DNA of 64,000 nucleotides from Acidimicrobiia bacterium (GTDB lineage Bacteria; Actinomycetota; Acidimicrobiia; IMCC26256; PALSA-610): NCBI GenBank assembly GCA_036271555.1, contig DATBAK010000010.1:124001-188000 (forward strand), read 5' to 3'. How positions within the stretch are numbered: the first letter of the stretch is position 1; every line of letters begins with the position of its first letter. The position numbers were made by a program, and so were the translations under genes. Under the pieces are notes generated by a model, which searched no databases, was not told the DNA's origin, and saw nothing but the letters and a program-made list of their open reading frames with translations. This document shows positions 41,934 to 49,565 of the stretch, piece by piece.

Positions 41934-42328
41934 TCCGTCGGCGCCGGCCGCTTGGCCGCTCGGAACTCGGCAAAACCGTCCATCGTGCTCAGGTCGAACT
42001 CGTCGACGACGACGCTCAGGATCTGCTGCGTCAGCTCGTCGAACTGCGGTGCGGCGACGACCGGCGCGCGACCTTCGATGACGAAGCGCCCGCCGAGGTC
42101 GGAGAAGGAGATGCTGAGCTCGCCGCCGTCGCCGGCTTCGATCACCACACTCGCGAGCTCGTCGACGGCGACGCGCACGTCCTCGATCTCCTCGACATCG
42201 AAGCCGAGACGCGCCGCGACCGCCGAGGCGGTCATGCGGGCCACGCGGACGTACTCGAGCGAGCCCGGGAACGAGAGCCGCACGACGTCGGCCACGCGCG
42301 TGCCGCTTGGTGCGGACTCGTCTGCCAT
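41930..42328 (-). CDS. rsbW: RsbW-type anti-sigma factor/serine kinase
   Basis: 132 residues; GAGGAG lies five bases before ATG 42328. HATPase_c fold: RLSFPGSLEYVRVARMTASA, then N box DVRVAVDELASVVIEAGDGG with the Glu/Asn-type ATP-metal site partly altered (E-L-A-S in place of E-A-x-x-N), then ISFSDLGGRFVIEGR. The usual G1 motif (D-x-G-x-G) is weak, so kinase activity might be lost while sigma binding is kept. The position, coupled to the sigma gene, makes the pairing secure. Confidence 0.85.
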   Translation of the reverse strand: MADESAPSGTRVADVVRLSFPGSLEYVRVARMTASAVAARLGFDVEEIEDVRVAVDELASVVIEAGDGGELSISFSDLGGRFVIEGRAPVVAAPQFDELTQQILSVVVDEFDLSTMDGFAEFRAAKRPAPTE

Positions 42329-42402
42329 GGGTACTCCTCGCCGTGCTGCCGGGTGGGCTGGTCCGCGCGGGCCGGCACGAACACGCGGCGCGGGCTCCGA
42401 AC

Positions 42403-42428
42403 CTACCCCCCGCCGCTCGCAACGAGAC
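42403..42428 (-). promoter_or_regulatory. Possible SigB/SigF-type promoter for the rsbW-sigma operon
   Basis: On the minus strand GTCT, 16 bases, GGGTAG, 75 bases before the rsbW start. The -35 is imperfect. Confidence 0.3.
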
Positions 42429-42430
42429 AC

Positions 42431-42456
42431 GTTTCGTGCCGCAACGGCGCGGGTAC
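42431..42456 (+). promoter_or_regulatory. SigB/SigF-type promoter candidate for the divergent STAS gene
   Basis: GTTT (42431-42434), a 16-base spacer, then GGGTAC (42451-42456) matches the GTTT-N15/17-GGGTAT consensus of SigF/SigB-type factors. The start codon is 15 bases beyond the -10, giving an almost leaderless mRNA. Confidence 0.5.
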
Positions 42457-42471
42457 TCCGCTCGCCGACGC

Positions 42472-42831
42472 ATGACCACTCCAGGTGAAGTGTTGGACGA
42501 CGAGCTCTCGGGGGACCGCGACCTGCTCCTGGAAGTGGAGCGTCGAGGTGCCGCGGTCACGGTGAGCGTGCGGGGCGAGCTCGACGCGGCGACCGCTCCC
42601 GACCTCGCCGTGGTGTGCCACTCGGTGCACGCCGACGGCGCCCGCGACCTCGTGATCGATCTGACCGACACGAGCTTTCTCGACTCGTCGGGTCTCCGCG
42701 TGCTGATCGATGCGCACCGGCTCTTCAGCGAAGGCGGCAACCTCGCGCTCGCCCACGCGAGCGAGCCGGTCCGGCGGCTGCTCGAGATCACCGGTCTCGA
42801 CGACTACTTCACCCTCGACGCCGGCGGCTGA
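42472..42831 (+). CDS. STAS-domain anti-sigma factor antagonist
   Basis: 119 residues from ATG 42472. STAS core: AVTVSVRGELDAATAPDLAV, LVIDLTDTSFLDSSGLRVLI with the phospho-Ser site, and EPVRRLLEITGLDDYFTLDA. It is a paralog of the 40755-41087 protein (shared ITGLDDYF/ITGLSDHF ends). It is divergent from rsbW, with both starts within 143 bases, and heads the operon with the phosphatase. It would act as the input partner that the PP2C dephosphorylates. Confidence 0.9.
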   Translation: MTTPGEVLDDELSGDRDLLLEVERRGAAVTVSVRGELDAATAPDLAVVCHSVHADGARDLVIDLTDTSFLDSSGLRVLIDAHRLFSEGGNLALAHASEPVRRLLEITGLDDYFTLDAGG

Positions 42832-42925
42832 TGCCGGGCCCGCCGTCGTGCGAGCCCCTTGGTGGGTGCGCGGCGGGCCGCGAGCCCGAGCGGGCAGCCC
42901 GCCTCGGTCGCTGCCGATTCTCGTC

Positions 42926-45900
42926 ATGGAGCCTGAGCACGGCAGGGGCGACCAAGATATGACCGTGCAGCAGCAGCCCGAGCTGAACCAGCGGTTCGCC
43001 CTCGCGATGCGCGCGGCCCGCATGGGCAGCTGGTCGTGGCGGGTCGAGACGGGGCGGCTCGAGTGGGACGTGCACACCTCGGAGCTCTTCGGCATGCCGG
43101 CCGAGCCGTTCGTCGGAACGCTCGAGGACTGGGAGGCGCGGCTGCACCCCGAAGAGCGCGAGTGGGTCGCGGACGAGATCCTGCACGCGGTCGAGGACCA
43201 CCGCGCGTTCCGCTTCGACCATCGCTGCGTCTGGCCCGACGGATCGGTGCACTGGCTCGAGGCCGTCGGCGAGATCATCGTCGACGACTCCGGCGAGCTC
43301 ATCGGTGCCGCGGGCGTGACCCTCGACGTCGACGCGCGCAAGCACGCGCAGGCCGAGCGCGAGGCGCTGCTCGAGGCCGAGCGCGCGGCGAGGCGTGAAT
43401 CGGAAGAGGCCCGAGCGCGCGCCGAGCGGCTGCAGCGGATCAGCGCGGGACTCGCGCGCGCGGCGACGCGCGGCGAGGTCGGGCGGGTCGTCATCGGGCA
43501 GCTGGTTCCGACCATGCACGCGATGTCGGGTGGCGTGTCGCAGCTCGACGCCTCGGGCGAGCGGCTCATGTTCGTCGCGAGCACCGGTGACGAGACGACG
43601 TTCCCCTTCGTGCCGCTCGACGAGGCGGTGCTCAGCCGCGACGTCATCCGGACGCAGCAGGCGATCTTCATCGGGGAACCGGAGGAGTTCCGTCGGCGCT
43701 ATCCGCAGCTCGCCGCGCTCCAGCAGGCCGGCGGCTTCCAGTCGCTCGCGACGCTGCCCCTGTTGGTCGACGGCCGGCCGATCGGCTCGCTCGCACTCAT
43801 CTTCGGCGAGCCCCGTGAGTTCGCCCCGTCGGAGCAGCAATACCTCGAGATCGTGGCCGGCCTCTGCGCGCAGGCGCTGCGGCGCGCGCAGGCGCTCGAG
43901 GCCGAGCAGGCCCTCGCCGCCCGGCTGGCTCGACTGCAGGAGATCAGCGATCTCGCGCTCGCGCGGCTCCCGCTCGACGAGCTCCTCGCCGAGATCCCCG
44001 GCCGCATCGGATCAATGCTCCAGTGCGATGCGGTGCGTGTGCTGTTGCTCGACGACACGGGCCGCGAGCTCGTCGAGCGCGTCGGCACCCACTTCGATGC
44101 GACGGTGCCCCCGCTGCGCGTGCCGGTCGGACGCGGGTTCGCGGGTCGGGTCGCCGAGCTCGGCGACGCGATCGTCGTCGACGACCTGACCGAGATCGAC
44201 GTCATCGGGGAGACGCTGGGGGAGGGCGTCAGCAGCGCGGCGGGCGTCCCGCTCCAAGCGGAGACGCTGCTCGGCGTGCTCGACGTCGGGAGCAAGGGCT
44301 CGCGCCGGTTCACCGAAGAGGACCTCGACCTGCTCCGACTCGCGGCCGATCGCGTCGCGCGCGCGATCGAACGGGCACGGGTGTTCGAGCTCGAACGGTC
44401 GGCGCGCGAGCGCGCGGAGTTCCTCGAGCGCATGAACGCGGTGCTCACCCGGTCGCTCGAGATCCCCGACATCGTGCGGCGTGTGGCCCAAGCCGCGGTG
44501 CCACGGCTCGGTGACTGGTGCCAGCTCGCGGTGTTCATCGACGAGCAGGCGGTGGTGCCGCGCGTCGAGATCGCGCACAGCGATCCGGAGCAGCTCGCAT
44601 GGGCGCGCGAGCTCCAGGATCGGTTCCCGTACAACCCCGATTCGATGACCGGCATCCCCGCCGCGGTCCGCACGGGAACCACGCAGTACTACCCCGAGAT
44701 CAACGACGAGCTCATCGACTTCGCGACGCCCGACCGCGAGGCCCGCAAGATGCTGCGGCGCATGCGCGTGCGGTCGATGATCGTGGTGCCGTTGCGCGGT
44801 CGGCGCGGAATCCTGGGCGCCCTCGCGCTCGTGCAGGCCGAGTCGGACCGTCGCTACGCGCCCGCCGACGTGCAACTCGCGGAGGCGGTCGCGGCGCGCA
44901 TCGCGATCGCGCTCGAGAACGCACGGTTGTACGAGCGCGAGCGCTCGATCGCGGGCACATTGCAGCAGAGCCTGCTGCCGCCGCACCTGCCGGACGTCCC
45001 CGGCATGGAGATCGCGATGCGGTACTGGACCGCGAACGACACCGCGCTCGTCGGCGGCGACTTCTACGACGTCGTCACCGTCGCGCCCGACTGTTGGGGC
45101 GTGCTCGTCGGCGACGTCTCGGGCAAGGGCATCAGCGCGGCCGCGCTCACCGGTGTCGCGCGCCAGACGGCTCGCGCCGCGGCGCGCCACGCCGTCGGCC
45201 CGCGCGAGGTACTGCAGTGGCTCGACGACGCGGTGAAGGATCAATCCGACCAGTTCGGCGGGCAGTACTGCACCGCCGTGTACGGCCAGCTCGAACGCAG
45301 CGACGGCTGGAAGTTCCGGTTCGTGCTCGGTGGCCACCCGCGGCCGGTGCTCGTGCCCGCGGGCGGCGCGCCCCGACTCGTCGGCCGGCCCGGCAGCGTG
45401 CTCGGCTTGCTCGACGAGCCGCAGTTCCACGAGACCGAGGTGCCGCTGGGCCCCGGCGACACGCTGCTGCTCTACACCGACGGCGTCACCGACGTCGCCG
45501 GCCCCTCGGCGCTCGACGACGCCGGCCTGCTCGCGGTCGTCGCCGACGCGATGCGCGAGTCGTCGGACGCGACCGTGAACGCGCTGTACCAAGCGCTGGA
45601 GGCGCGCCACGCCCGCGTCGCCCGCCGCGACGACACCGCGATCATGGTGCTCCAGTGCCCGGGCACGATCGCCGCGTCGGCGACGCGCCGCGAGATCGAT
45701 CTACCCGCGCTCTCGTCGAGCCCGCGCCGGGCGCGCCGGTTCGTGCGCGAGATCCTCGCGCCGCTCGGCGTCCCCGATCCCGCGATCGACGACGTCGAGC
45801 TCGTCGCGACGGAGCTCGTCACGAACTCGGTGATGCACGCGCGCTCCGACGTGCGGCTATCGGTCGAGTGCGCGAACCACACGGTGCGGCTGCGCGTCGA

Positions 45901-46051
45901 GGACCACTCCGCGGTGCGGCCGGTCGTGCGGACCGCGGCACCCGACGCCGCGACCGGGCGCGGCCTGTTCATCGTCGAGCAGCTCACGTCGCGGTGGGGC
46001 GTCGAGCTCAACCGCGACGGCAAAGCAGTGTGGGTCGAGCTCGACGTCTGA
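42926..46051 (+). CDS. PAS-GAF-GAF-GAF-PP2C-HATPase multidomain sensor phosphatase
   Basis: 1041 residues from ATG 42926; ATG 42959 is equally possible. Domains: PAS (~20-140, ARMGSWSWRVETGRLEWDVH), coiled linker, GAF1 (~165-330), GAF2 (~345-485, AAGVPLQAETLLGVLDVGSK), GAF3 (~500-670), SpoIIE-type PP2C (~682-910: VGGDFYDVVTV, GDVSGKGISAAALTG, LLLYTDGVTDVAGPSA, RRDDTAIMV) and a C-terminal RsbW-like HATPase (~930-1040: VATELVTNSVMHARSDVRLS, GRGLFIVEQL). It can both dephosphorylate STAS proteins and perhaps phosphorylate them, so it is a self-contained switch responding to several ligands or light/redox. Confidence 0.92.
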   Translation: MEPEHGRGDQDMTVQQQPELNQRFALAMRAARMGSWSWRVETGRLEWDVHTSELFGMPAEPFVGTLEDWEARLHPEEREWVADEILHAVEDHRAFRFDHRCVWPDGSVHWLEAVGEIIVDDSGELIGAAGVTLDVDARKHAQAEREALLEAERAARRESEEARARAERLQRISAGLARAATRGEVGRVVIGQLVPTMHAMSGGVSQLDASGERLMFVASTGDETTFPFVPLDEAVLSRDVIRTQQAIFIGEPEEFRRRYPQLAALQQAGGFQSLATLPLLVDGRPIGSLALIFGEPREFAPSEQQYLEIVAGLCAQALRRAQALEAEQALAARLARLQEISDLALARLPLDELLAEIPGRIGSMLQCDAVRVLLLDDTGRELVERVGTHFDATVPPLRVPVGRGFAGRVAELGDAIVVDDLTEIDVIGETLGEGVSSAAGVPLQAETLLGVLDVGSKGSRRFTEEDLDLLRLAADRVARAIERARVFELERSARERAEFLERMNAVLTRSLEIPDIVRRVAQAAVPRLGDWCQLAVFIDEQAVVPRVEIAHSDPEQLAWARELQDRFPYNPDSMTGIPAAVRTGTTQYYPEINDELIDFATPDREARKMLRRMRVRSMIVVPLRGRRGILGALALVQAESDRRYAPADVQLAEAVAARIAIALENARLYERERSIAGTLQQSLLPPHLPDVPGMEIAMRYWTANDTALVGGDFYDVVTVAPDCWGVLVGDVSGKGISAAALTGVARQTARAAARHAVGPREVLQWLDDAVKDQSDQFGGQYCTAVYGQLERSDGWKFRFVLGGHPRPVLVPAGGAPRLVGRPGSVLGLLDEPQFHETEVPLGPGDTLLLYTDGVTDVAGPSALDDAGLLAVVADAMRESSDATVNALYQALEARHARVARRDDTAIMVLQCPGTIAASATRREIDLPALSSSPRRARRFVREILAPLGVPDPAIDDVELVATELVTNSVMHARSDVRLSVECANHTVRLRVEDHSAVRPVVRTAAPDAATGRGLFIVEQLTSRWGVELNRDGKAVWVELDV

Positions 46052-46067
46052 ACGCGCGCGTTCCCAC

Positions 46068-46150
46068 CTGAGCGCGCGAGCGGAGCGAGCGGCGCGGCCG
46101 AACTCGGCGGCTGAGGCGTCGGGCTGGGCGAAGCTTGCGAGCCCGACCCA
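46068..46150 (-). repeat. Family 2 repeat after the GNAT-STAS gene
   Basis: On the minus strand TGGGTCGGGCTCGCAAGCTT begins four bases after the TAA at 46155, followed by GACGCCTCAG and a GTGGGAACGCGC end. It fills most of the gap between convergent genes. Confidence 0.7.
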
Positions 46151-46154
46151 AGAG

Positions 46155-47024
46155 TTAGGCCTCGATCCGCACGACTTCTTCGATGCCGGCGATCTCGAGG
46201 ATGCGGCGGATGCGCGAGTTCGGCCCGCGGATCACGAGCTCGCGCTCGGTCGTCCGGAGCCGTTGCCACGCCTGCAGCAGCACACCGATCGCGATCGAGT
46301 CGAGGAAGTCGGTGCCGCTGAAGTCGACGACGACGTCGCCGGCGGAATCCTGCGCGACCGTCATGAGCGCGGCGCGCAGGCGTTCCGACGAATCGAAGTC
46401 GAACTCGCCGACCGCGGTGATCACCGCGGGATCGGAGCCGCTCGTCGTCACGGTCGCGCGGGGCGTCTCGACCCGCGTCGTGTGCATCGCGATGCGGAAC
46501 AGCACGTGCGGGCGGAGCGCATGCCCGATCGGCAGGTTCGGATGCTCGAAGTCGTCCCGCGCGTGATGGATCATGCCGAGCCGGCGCATCACGCGCTGTG
46601 AGCGCAGGTTGAGCTTCGCCGTCATCGACACGAACTCGGTGATGCCGAACGTGTCGGTGCCGCAACGAAGCACCGCGTGCGCGCCCTCGGTCGCGTAGCC
46701 GAGCCCCCAGGACGCGTGCGCGAGCCGCCAGCCCACCTCGACCGCAGGCCCGAACGGGTACTCCGGCCCTTGCAGCGCGAGGCCGACGAATCCCACGAAC
46801 GGCGCGACGCCCGGCACCTCGACCGCCCAGAGTCCGTAGCCGAGCTCGTCGAAGCGGGCCTCGATGCGCTCGACCATCGCGTCGCTCTCGGCGCGGCTGA
46901 GCGCCTTGGGGAAGAACTCCATGACGCGCGGATCGGCGTTCAGGTCGGCGAACGGCGCCCGGTCCTCGGCCCGCCAGCGGCGCAGCAGCAGCCGCTCGGT
47001 GCGCAGCTCGGGGGAGTCGTTCAC
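46155..47024 (-). CDS. GNAT acetyltransferase fused to a STAS domain
   Basis: 289 residues from a GTG at 47024. Residues ~1-178 are a RimJ/RimL-type GNAT: LRTERLLLRRWRAEDRAPFA, VGFVGLALQGPEYPFGPAVE, ASWGLGYATEGAHAVLR (acetyl-CoA loop) and LNLRSQRVMRRLGMIHH. With no stop the frame continues into a STAS domain (~185-289): AVITAVGEFDFDSSERLRAA, VVVDFSGTDFLDSIAIGVLL, RILEIAGIEEVVRIEA. The usual phosphorylatable Ser is replaced: FLDSIAIGVL has DSI instead of DSSG, so the site shifts or is lost. An internal ATG at 46487 could also make STAS alone. Confidence 0.85.
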   Translation of the reverse strand: MNDSPELRTERLLLRRWRAEDRAPFADLNADPRVMEFFPKALSRAESDAMVERIEARFDELGYGLWAVEVPGVAPFVGFVGLALQGPEYPFGPAVEVGWRLAHASWGLGYATEGAHAVLRCGTDTFGITEFVSMTAKLNLRSQRVMRRLGMIHHARDDFEHPNLPIGHALRPHVLFRIAMHTTRVETPRATVTTSGSDPAVITAVGEFDFDSSERLRAALMTVAQDSAGDVVVDFSGTDFLDSIAIGVLLQAWQRLRTTERELVIRGPNSRIRRILEIAGIEEVVRIEA

Positions 47025-47071
47025 CCCGGAATCATCGCCGACGCGCCCGGCGGGTGTCGCCCACCGTGCGA

Positions 47072-47659
47072 TCAGGCCGCCGCGAGCAACGTGTTCAGGG
47101 GCCCGTCGAGGGCCTTGTGGCTCGTGATCCCGTAGACCCGCGCCTGGATCGTGCCGTCCTTCGTGATGAAGAAGGTCTGCGGGATGCCGTTCACCCCGTA
47201 GGCCTTCGAGATCGCGTTCGACTCGTCGTTGATGGCCGGCCAATCGGCGTGGTACTTGGCGACGAATTGCCTCGCGTCCGACGGCAGGTCGTCGTGCATC
47301 ACCGACAGCACCGCGAGGTCGTGGTGCTGCGCGGCGGCCTCCACGAGCAACGGGTACTCCTGGTTGCAGGGATGGCACCACGAGGCGCCGAACGACACGA
47401 GCACCGGACGCCCGCGGTACGACGCGAGCGAGACCGACTTGCCGTCGAGGTCGGTCGCGGTGAACCGCGGCGCGAGCGAGTGGACGGCGGCGATGCCCTT
47501 CACCGACACGTCGGGCGGCACCGCATCCGATTTGGAACGCGAGTGCAGCGACACCGCGAGCAGCACGCCGACCACGACGATGATGACGACGCCGAGCGCG
47601 GCGACCCGGAGTCGGCGGCGGCGGCCGTCAGTGCCGGTTGATGAAGGCGTCGGCGGCAA
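47072..47659 (-). CDS. TlpA/ResA-like membrane-anchored thioredoxin
   Basis: 195 residues from a TTG at 47659 overlapping the ctaB end by 32 bases; no ATG or GTG is available in this frame near the start, so initiation is uncertain. A membrane helix (VAALGVVIIVVVGVLLAVSL) is followed by the extracytoplasmic domain: APRFTATDLDGKSVSLASYR, LVSFGASWCHPCNQEYPLLV (active-site CHPC, ~94) and AYGVNGIPQTFFITKDGTIQ with the cis-Pro. It likely reduces disulfides for cytochrome c or CuA maturation; gene order with ctaB and a cupredoxin supports this. Confidence 0.82.
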   Translation of the reverse strand: MPPTPSSTGTDGRRRRLRVAALGVVIIVVVGVLLAVSLHSRSKSDAVPPDVSVKGIAAVHSLAPRFTATDLDGKSVSLASYRGRPVLVSFGASWCHPCNQEYPLLVEAAAQHHDLAVLSVMHDDLPSDARQFVAKYHADWPAINDESNAISKAYGVNGIPQTFFITKDGTIQARVYGITSHKALDGPLNTLLAAA

Positions 47660-48614
47660 CGGCGGCGAAGACCAGCAGGAGATAGATGTTCGAGAACCCG
47701 AAGAACTTGATCGCCGCGTTCGGCGACAGGTTCTTCGTGAGGCGCACCGCCTGGCCGACGAACAGCACGCCGAGCGCGGCCGCGGCAACGACGTACGCGA
47801 TGCTCACCGACACCACGAGCCCGAGCGTGAGCGTGACCGCGGCGGTCACCACCGCGTACGCGGTGATCTGCAGGCTCGTCTCGCGCGGGCTCTTCAGCAC
47901 GGGCAGCATCGGGATGCCGGCGCGCGCGTAGTCGTCCCGGTACTTGAACGCGAGTGCCCAGAAGTGCGCAGGCGTCCAGAAGAACACGACCGCGAACAAG
48001 ATCCACGCGGGCGCGGCCACGTCGCCGCGCACCGCGGCCCAACCGACGAGCACGGGAACCGCGCCCGCCGCGCCGCCGATGACGATGTTCTGCGCGGTGC
48101 GGGGCTTCAACCAGATCGTGTACACGAACACGTAGAACAGCGTTGCGCTGATCGTGAGGCACGCCGCGAGCAGGTTCGCCGCGAGCGCGAGGTACACGAA
48201 CGCGATCACGTTCAGCGCGATGCCGAACACGAGCGCGCGCGCCGGTACGACTTCACCCGAGGGCAGCGGCCGGCGCTCGGTGCGGTGCATGAGCTGATCG
48301 CGGTCGCGCTCGACCCAGCAGTTGATCGTGTTCGCGCCGCCGGCCGCGAGCGCGCCACCGACGAGCACCGCGACGAGCAGACGCGCGGCCGGCATGCCGT
48401 GCGCCGCGAGCAGCATCGGCGGCACCGACGTGACCAGCAGCAGCTCGATGACCCGCGGCTTGGTCAGCCGGACGTACGCACCCAGCGATGCCCGCCAGTC
48501 GAGCGTGGACACTCGTTCGGAGGCGGGCTGTAGCACGGGCAACGGCTCCAGACGGATTGCGGGCGAGCCGATCGAATGTAACTCAGGGCGTTCGCCGGCG
48601 ACGAAGCGCTCCAT
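47628..48614 (-). CDS. ctaB: Protoheme IX farnesyltransferase (heme O synthase)
   Basis: 328 residues from ATG 48614; GTG 48512 would give a more usual 294. UbiA family: the first Asp-rich motif GANTINCWVERDRDQLMHRT (N-x-x-x-D and the adjacent RT), LPSGEVVPARALVFG, then the second loop YTIWLKPRTAQNIVIGGAAG and WTPAHFWALAFKYRDDYARA. Eight or nine membrane helices. It attaches farnesyl to heme b to make heme O for CtaA. It lies between cupredoxin and TlpA genes, with ctaA elsewhere in the window. Confidence 0.92.
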   Translation of the reverse strand: MERFVAGERPELHSIGSPAIRLEPLPVLQPASERVSTLDWRASLGAYVRLTKPRVIELLLVTSVPPMLLAAHGMPAARLLVAVLVGGALAAGGANTINCWVERDRDQLMHRTERRPLPSGEVVPARALVFGIALNVIAFVYLALAANLLAACLTISATLFYVFVYTIWLKPRTAQNIVIGGAAGAVPVLVGWAAVRGDVAAPAWILFAVVFFWTPAHFWALAFKYRDDYARAGIPMLPVLKSPRETSLQITAYAVVTAAVTLTLGLVVSVSIAYVVAAAALGVLFVGQAVRLTKNLSPNAAIKFFGFSNIYLLLVFAAVAADAFINRH

Positions 48615-48635
48615 CCCACGTGAGAGGAAAATCAG

Positions 48636-49040
48636 CTACGAGGAGATGGTGAGGGTGCCCTGCATGCCCTGAGCGCGGTGGCCGGGGATCGTGCAGTAGT
48701 AGGTGTACTCGCCGGGCTGCAGGTCGACGGTGGCGCTGTCGTCCTTCTGGCTTCCCGACACCGTGAGCTTGAAACCCTTCACGCCCTGGATGACGAGCGT
48801 GTGCTGCTGCGAGCCGTCTTCGACGTAGTCGATCTTCAACTTGCCCGCGGGCGCCTTCACGCGGTTCGGCTTGAGGAAGATGTCGTGCGCCTCGATCGTG
48901 ACCGACGGCGTGCCGCCACCCGACGGCGCGGTGACGGTCACCGAGTTGCTCCCGCCCTTGCTCCCGCCACCACACGCACTCGCGACCACCGCGAAGGAGC
49001 CGACGCAGAGCAGGGCGAGAACGGCACGGATCATCGGCAT
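48636..49040 (-). CDS. Lipoprotein cupredoxin (plastocyanin/azurin-like)
   Basis: 134 residues; GGGGAG lies eight bases before ATG 49040. Signal with lipobox (LLCVGSFAVVASACGGG, Cys ~21), Gly/Ser linker, then SVTIEAHDIFLKPNRVKAPA. Type I copper ligands are in SQQHTLVIQG (His) and YTYYCTIPGHRAQGMQGTL (Cys, His, Met with the C-x4-H-x4-M spacing). It would carry electrons or bind copper on the outer face. The 21-base gap to ctaB indicates one operon related to cytochrome oxidase. Confidence 0.9.
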   Translation of the reverse strand: MPMIRAVLALLCVGSFAVVASACGGGSKGGSNSVTVTAPSGGGTPSVTIEAHDIFLKPNRVKAPAGKLKIDYVEDGSQQHTLVIQGVKGFKLTVSGSQKDDSATVDLQPGEYTYYCTIPGHRAQGMQGTLTISS

Positions 49041-49152
49041 TGCAAGCACTCCCCAACGTATGGCTGGCGCGTCGCTCGGCGAGCCTACCGAGCAGAACCC
49101 TCGGTTCCTCGGACCGGAGGCCGCGTCGGCGGGCGGCATAACCTCGGCCCTC

Positions 49153-49488
49153 ATGGCCGGTGACGACGACCCCGACGTCAAGCAATCCGTACGCATGACC
49201 GCCGACCGGCTCCTCGTGACCCAGGGCAAGGAAGCGGGGGAGCGCAAGTCGCGCGCGGGGATCGTGATCCCGGCGACCGCGGCCGTCGACCGGCGGCTCG
49301 TGTGGGCCGAGGTCGTCGCGGTCGGACCGACCGTGCGCAACATCGAGCCCGCCGACCGGGTGTTGTTCTCGCCCGACGCGGGCTTCGAGGTCGAGATTCG
49401 GGCCGAGGAGTACGTGATCCTGCGCGAGCGCGACGTCCATGCGGTCGCCTCGCCGCGGTCCGAGAGCGGAACCGGTCTGTACCTGTAG
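49153..49488 (+). CDS. GroES-like co-chaperonin domain protein
   Basis: 111 residues from ATG 49153. The Cpn10 beta-barrel pattern is MTADRLLVTQGKEAGERKSR, AGIVIPATAAVDRRLVWAEV (mobile loop and roof), VVAVGPTVRNIEPADRVLFS and EVEIRAEEYVILRERDVHAV. It lacks an adjacent groEL and has a divergent mobile loop, as in actinobacterial GroES paralogs of unknown function. It is divergent from the cupredoxin gene (112 bases). A GroEL partner elsewhere is assumed, not shown. Confidence 0.82.
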   Translation: MAGDDDPDVKQSVRMTADRLLVTQGKEAGERKSRAGIVIPATAAVDRRLVWAEVVAVGPTVRNIEPADRVLFSPDAGFEVEIRAEEYVILRERDVHAVASPRSESGTGLYL

Positions 49489-49494
49489 GTAGGT

Positions 49495-49552
49495 GTCGGT
49501 CGCACTCGCTGCGCTCGCCGCTGCGCGGCGACCCGTCCGTTCCCGCGAGACC
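49495..49552 (+). repeat. Family 2 repeat, short copy after the GroES-like gene
   Basis: TCGGTCGCACTCGCTGCGCT is followed by GCCGCTGCGCGGCGACCCGT and a CCGTTCCCGCGAG end, starting ~7 bases after the stop codon. Confidence 0.6.
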
Positions 49553-49565
49553 TAACCTCCCGCCC

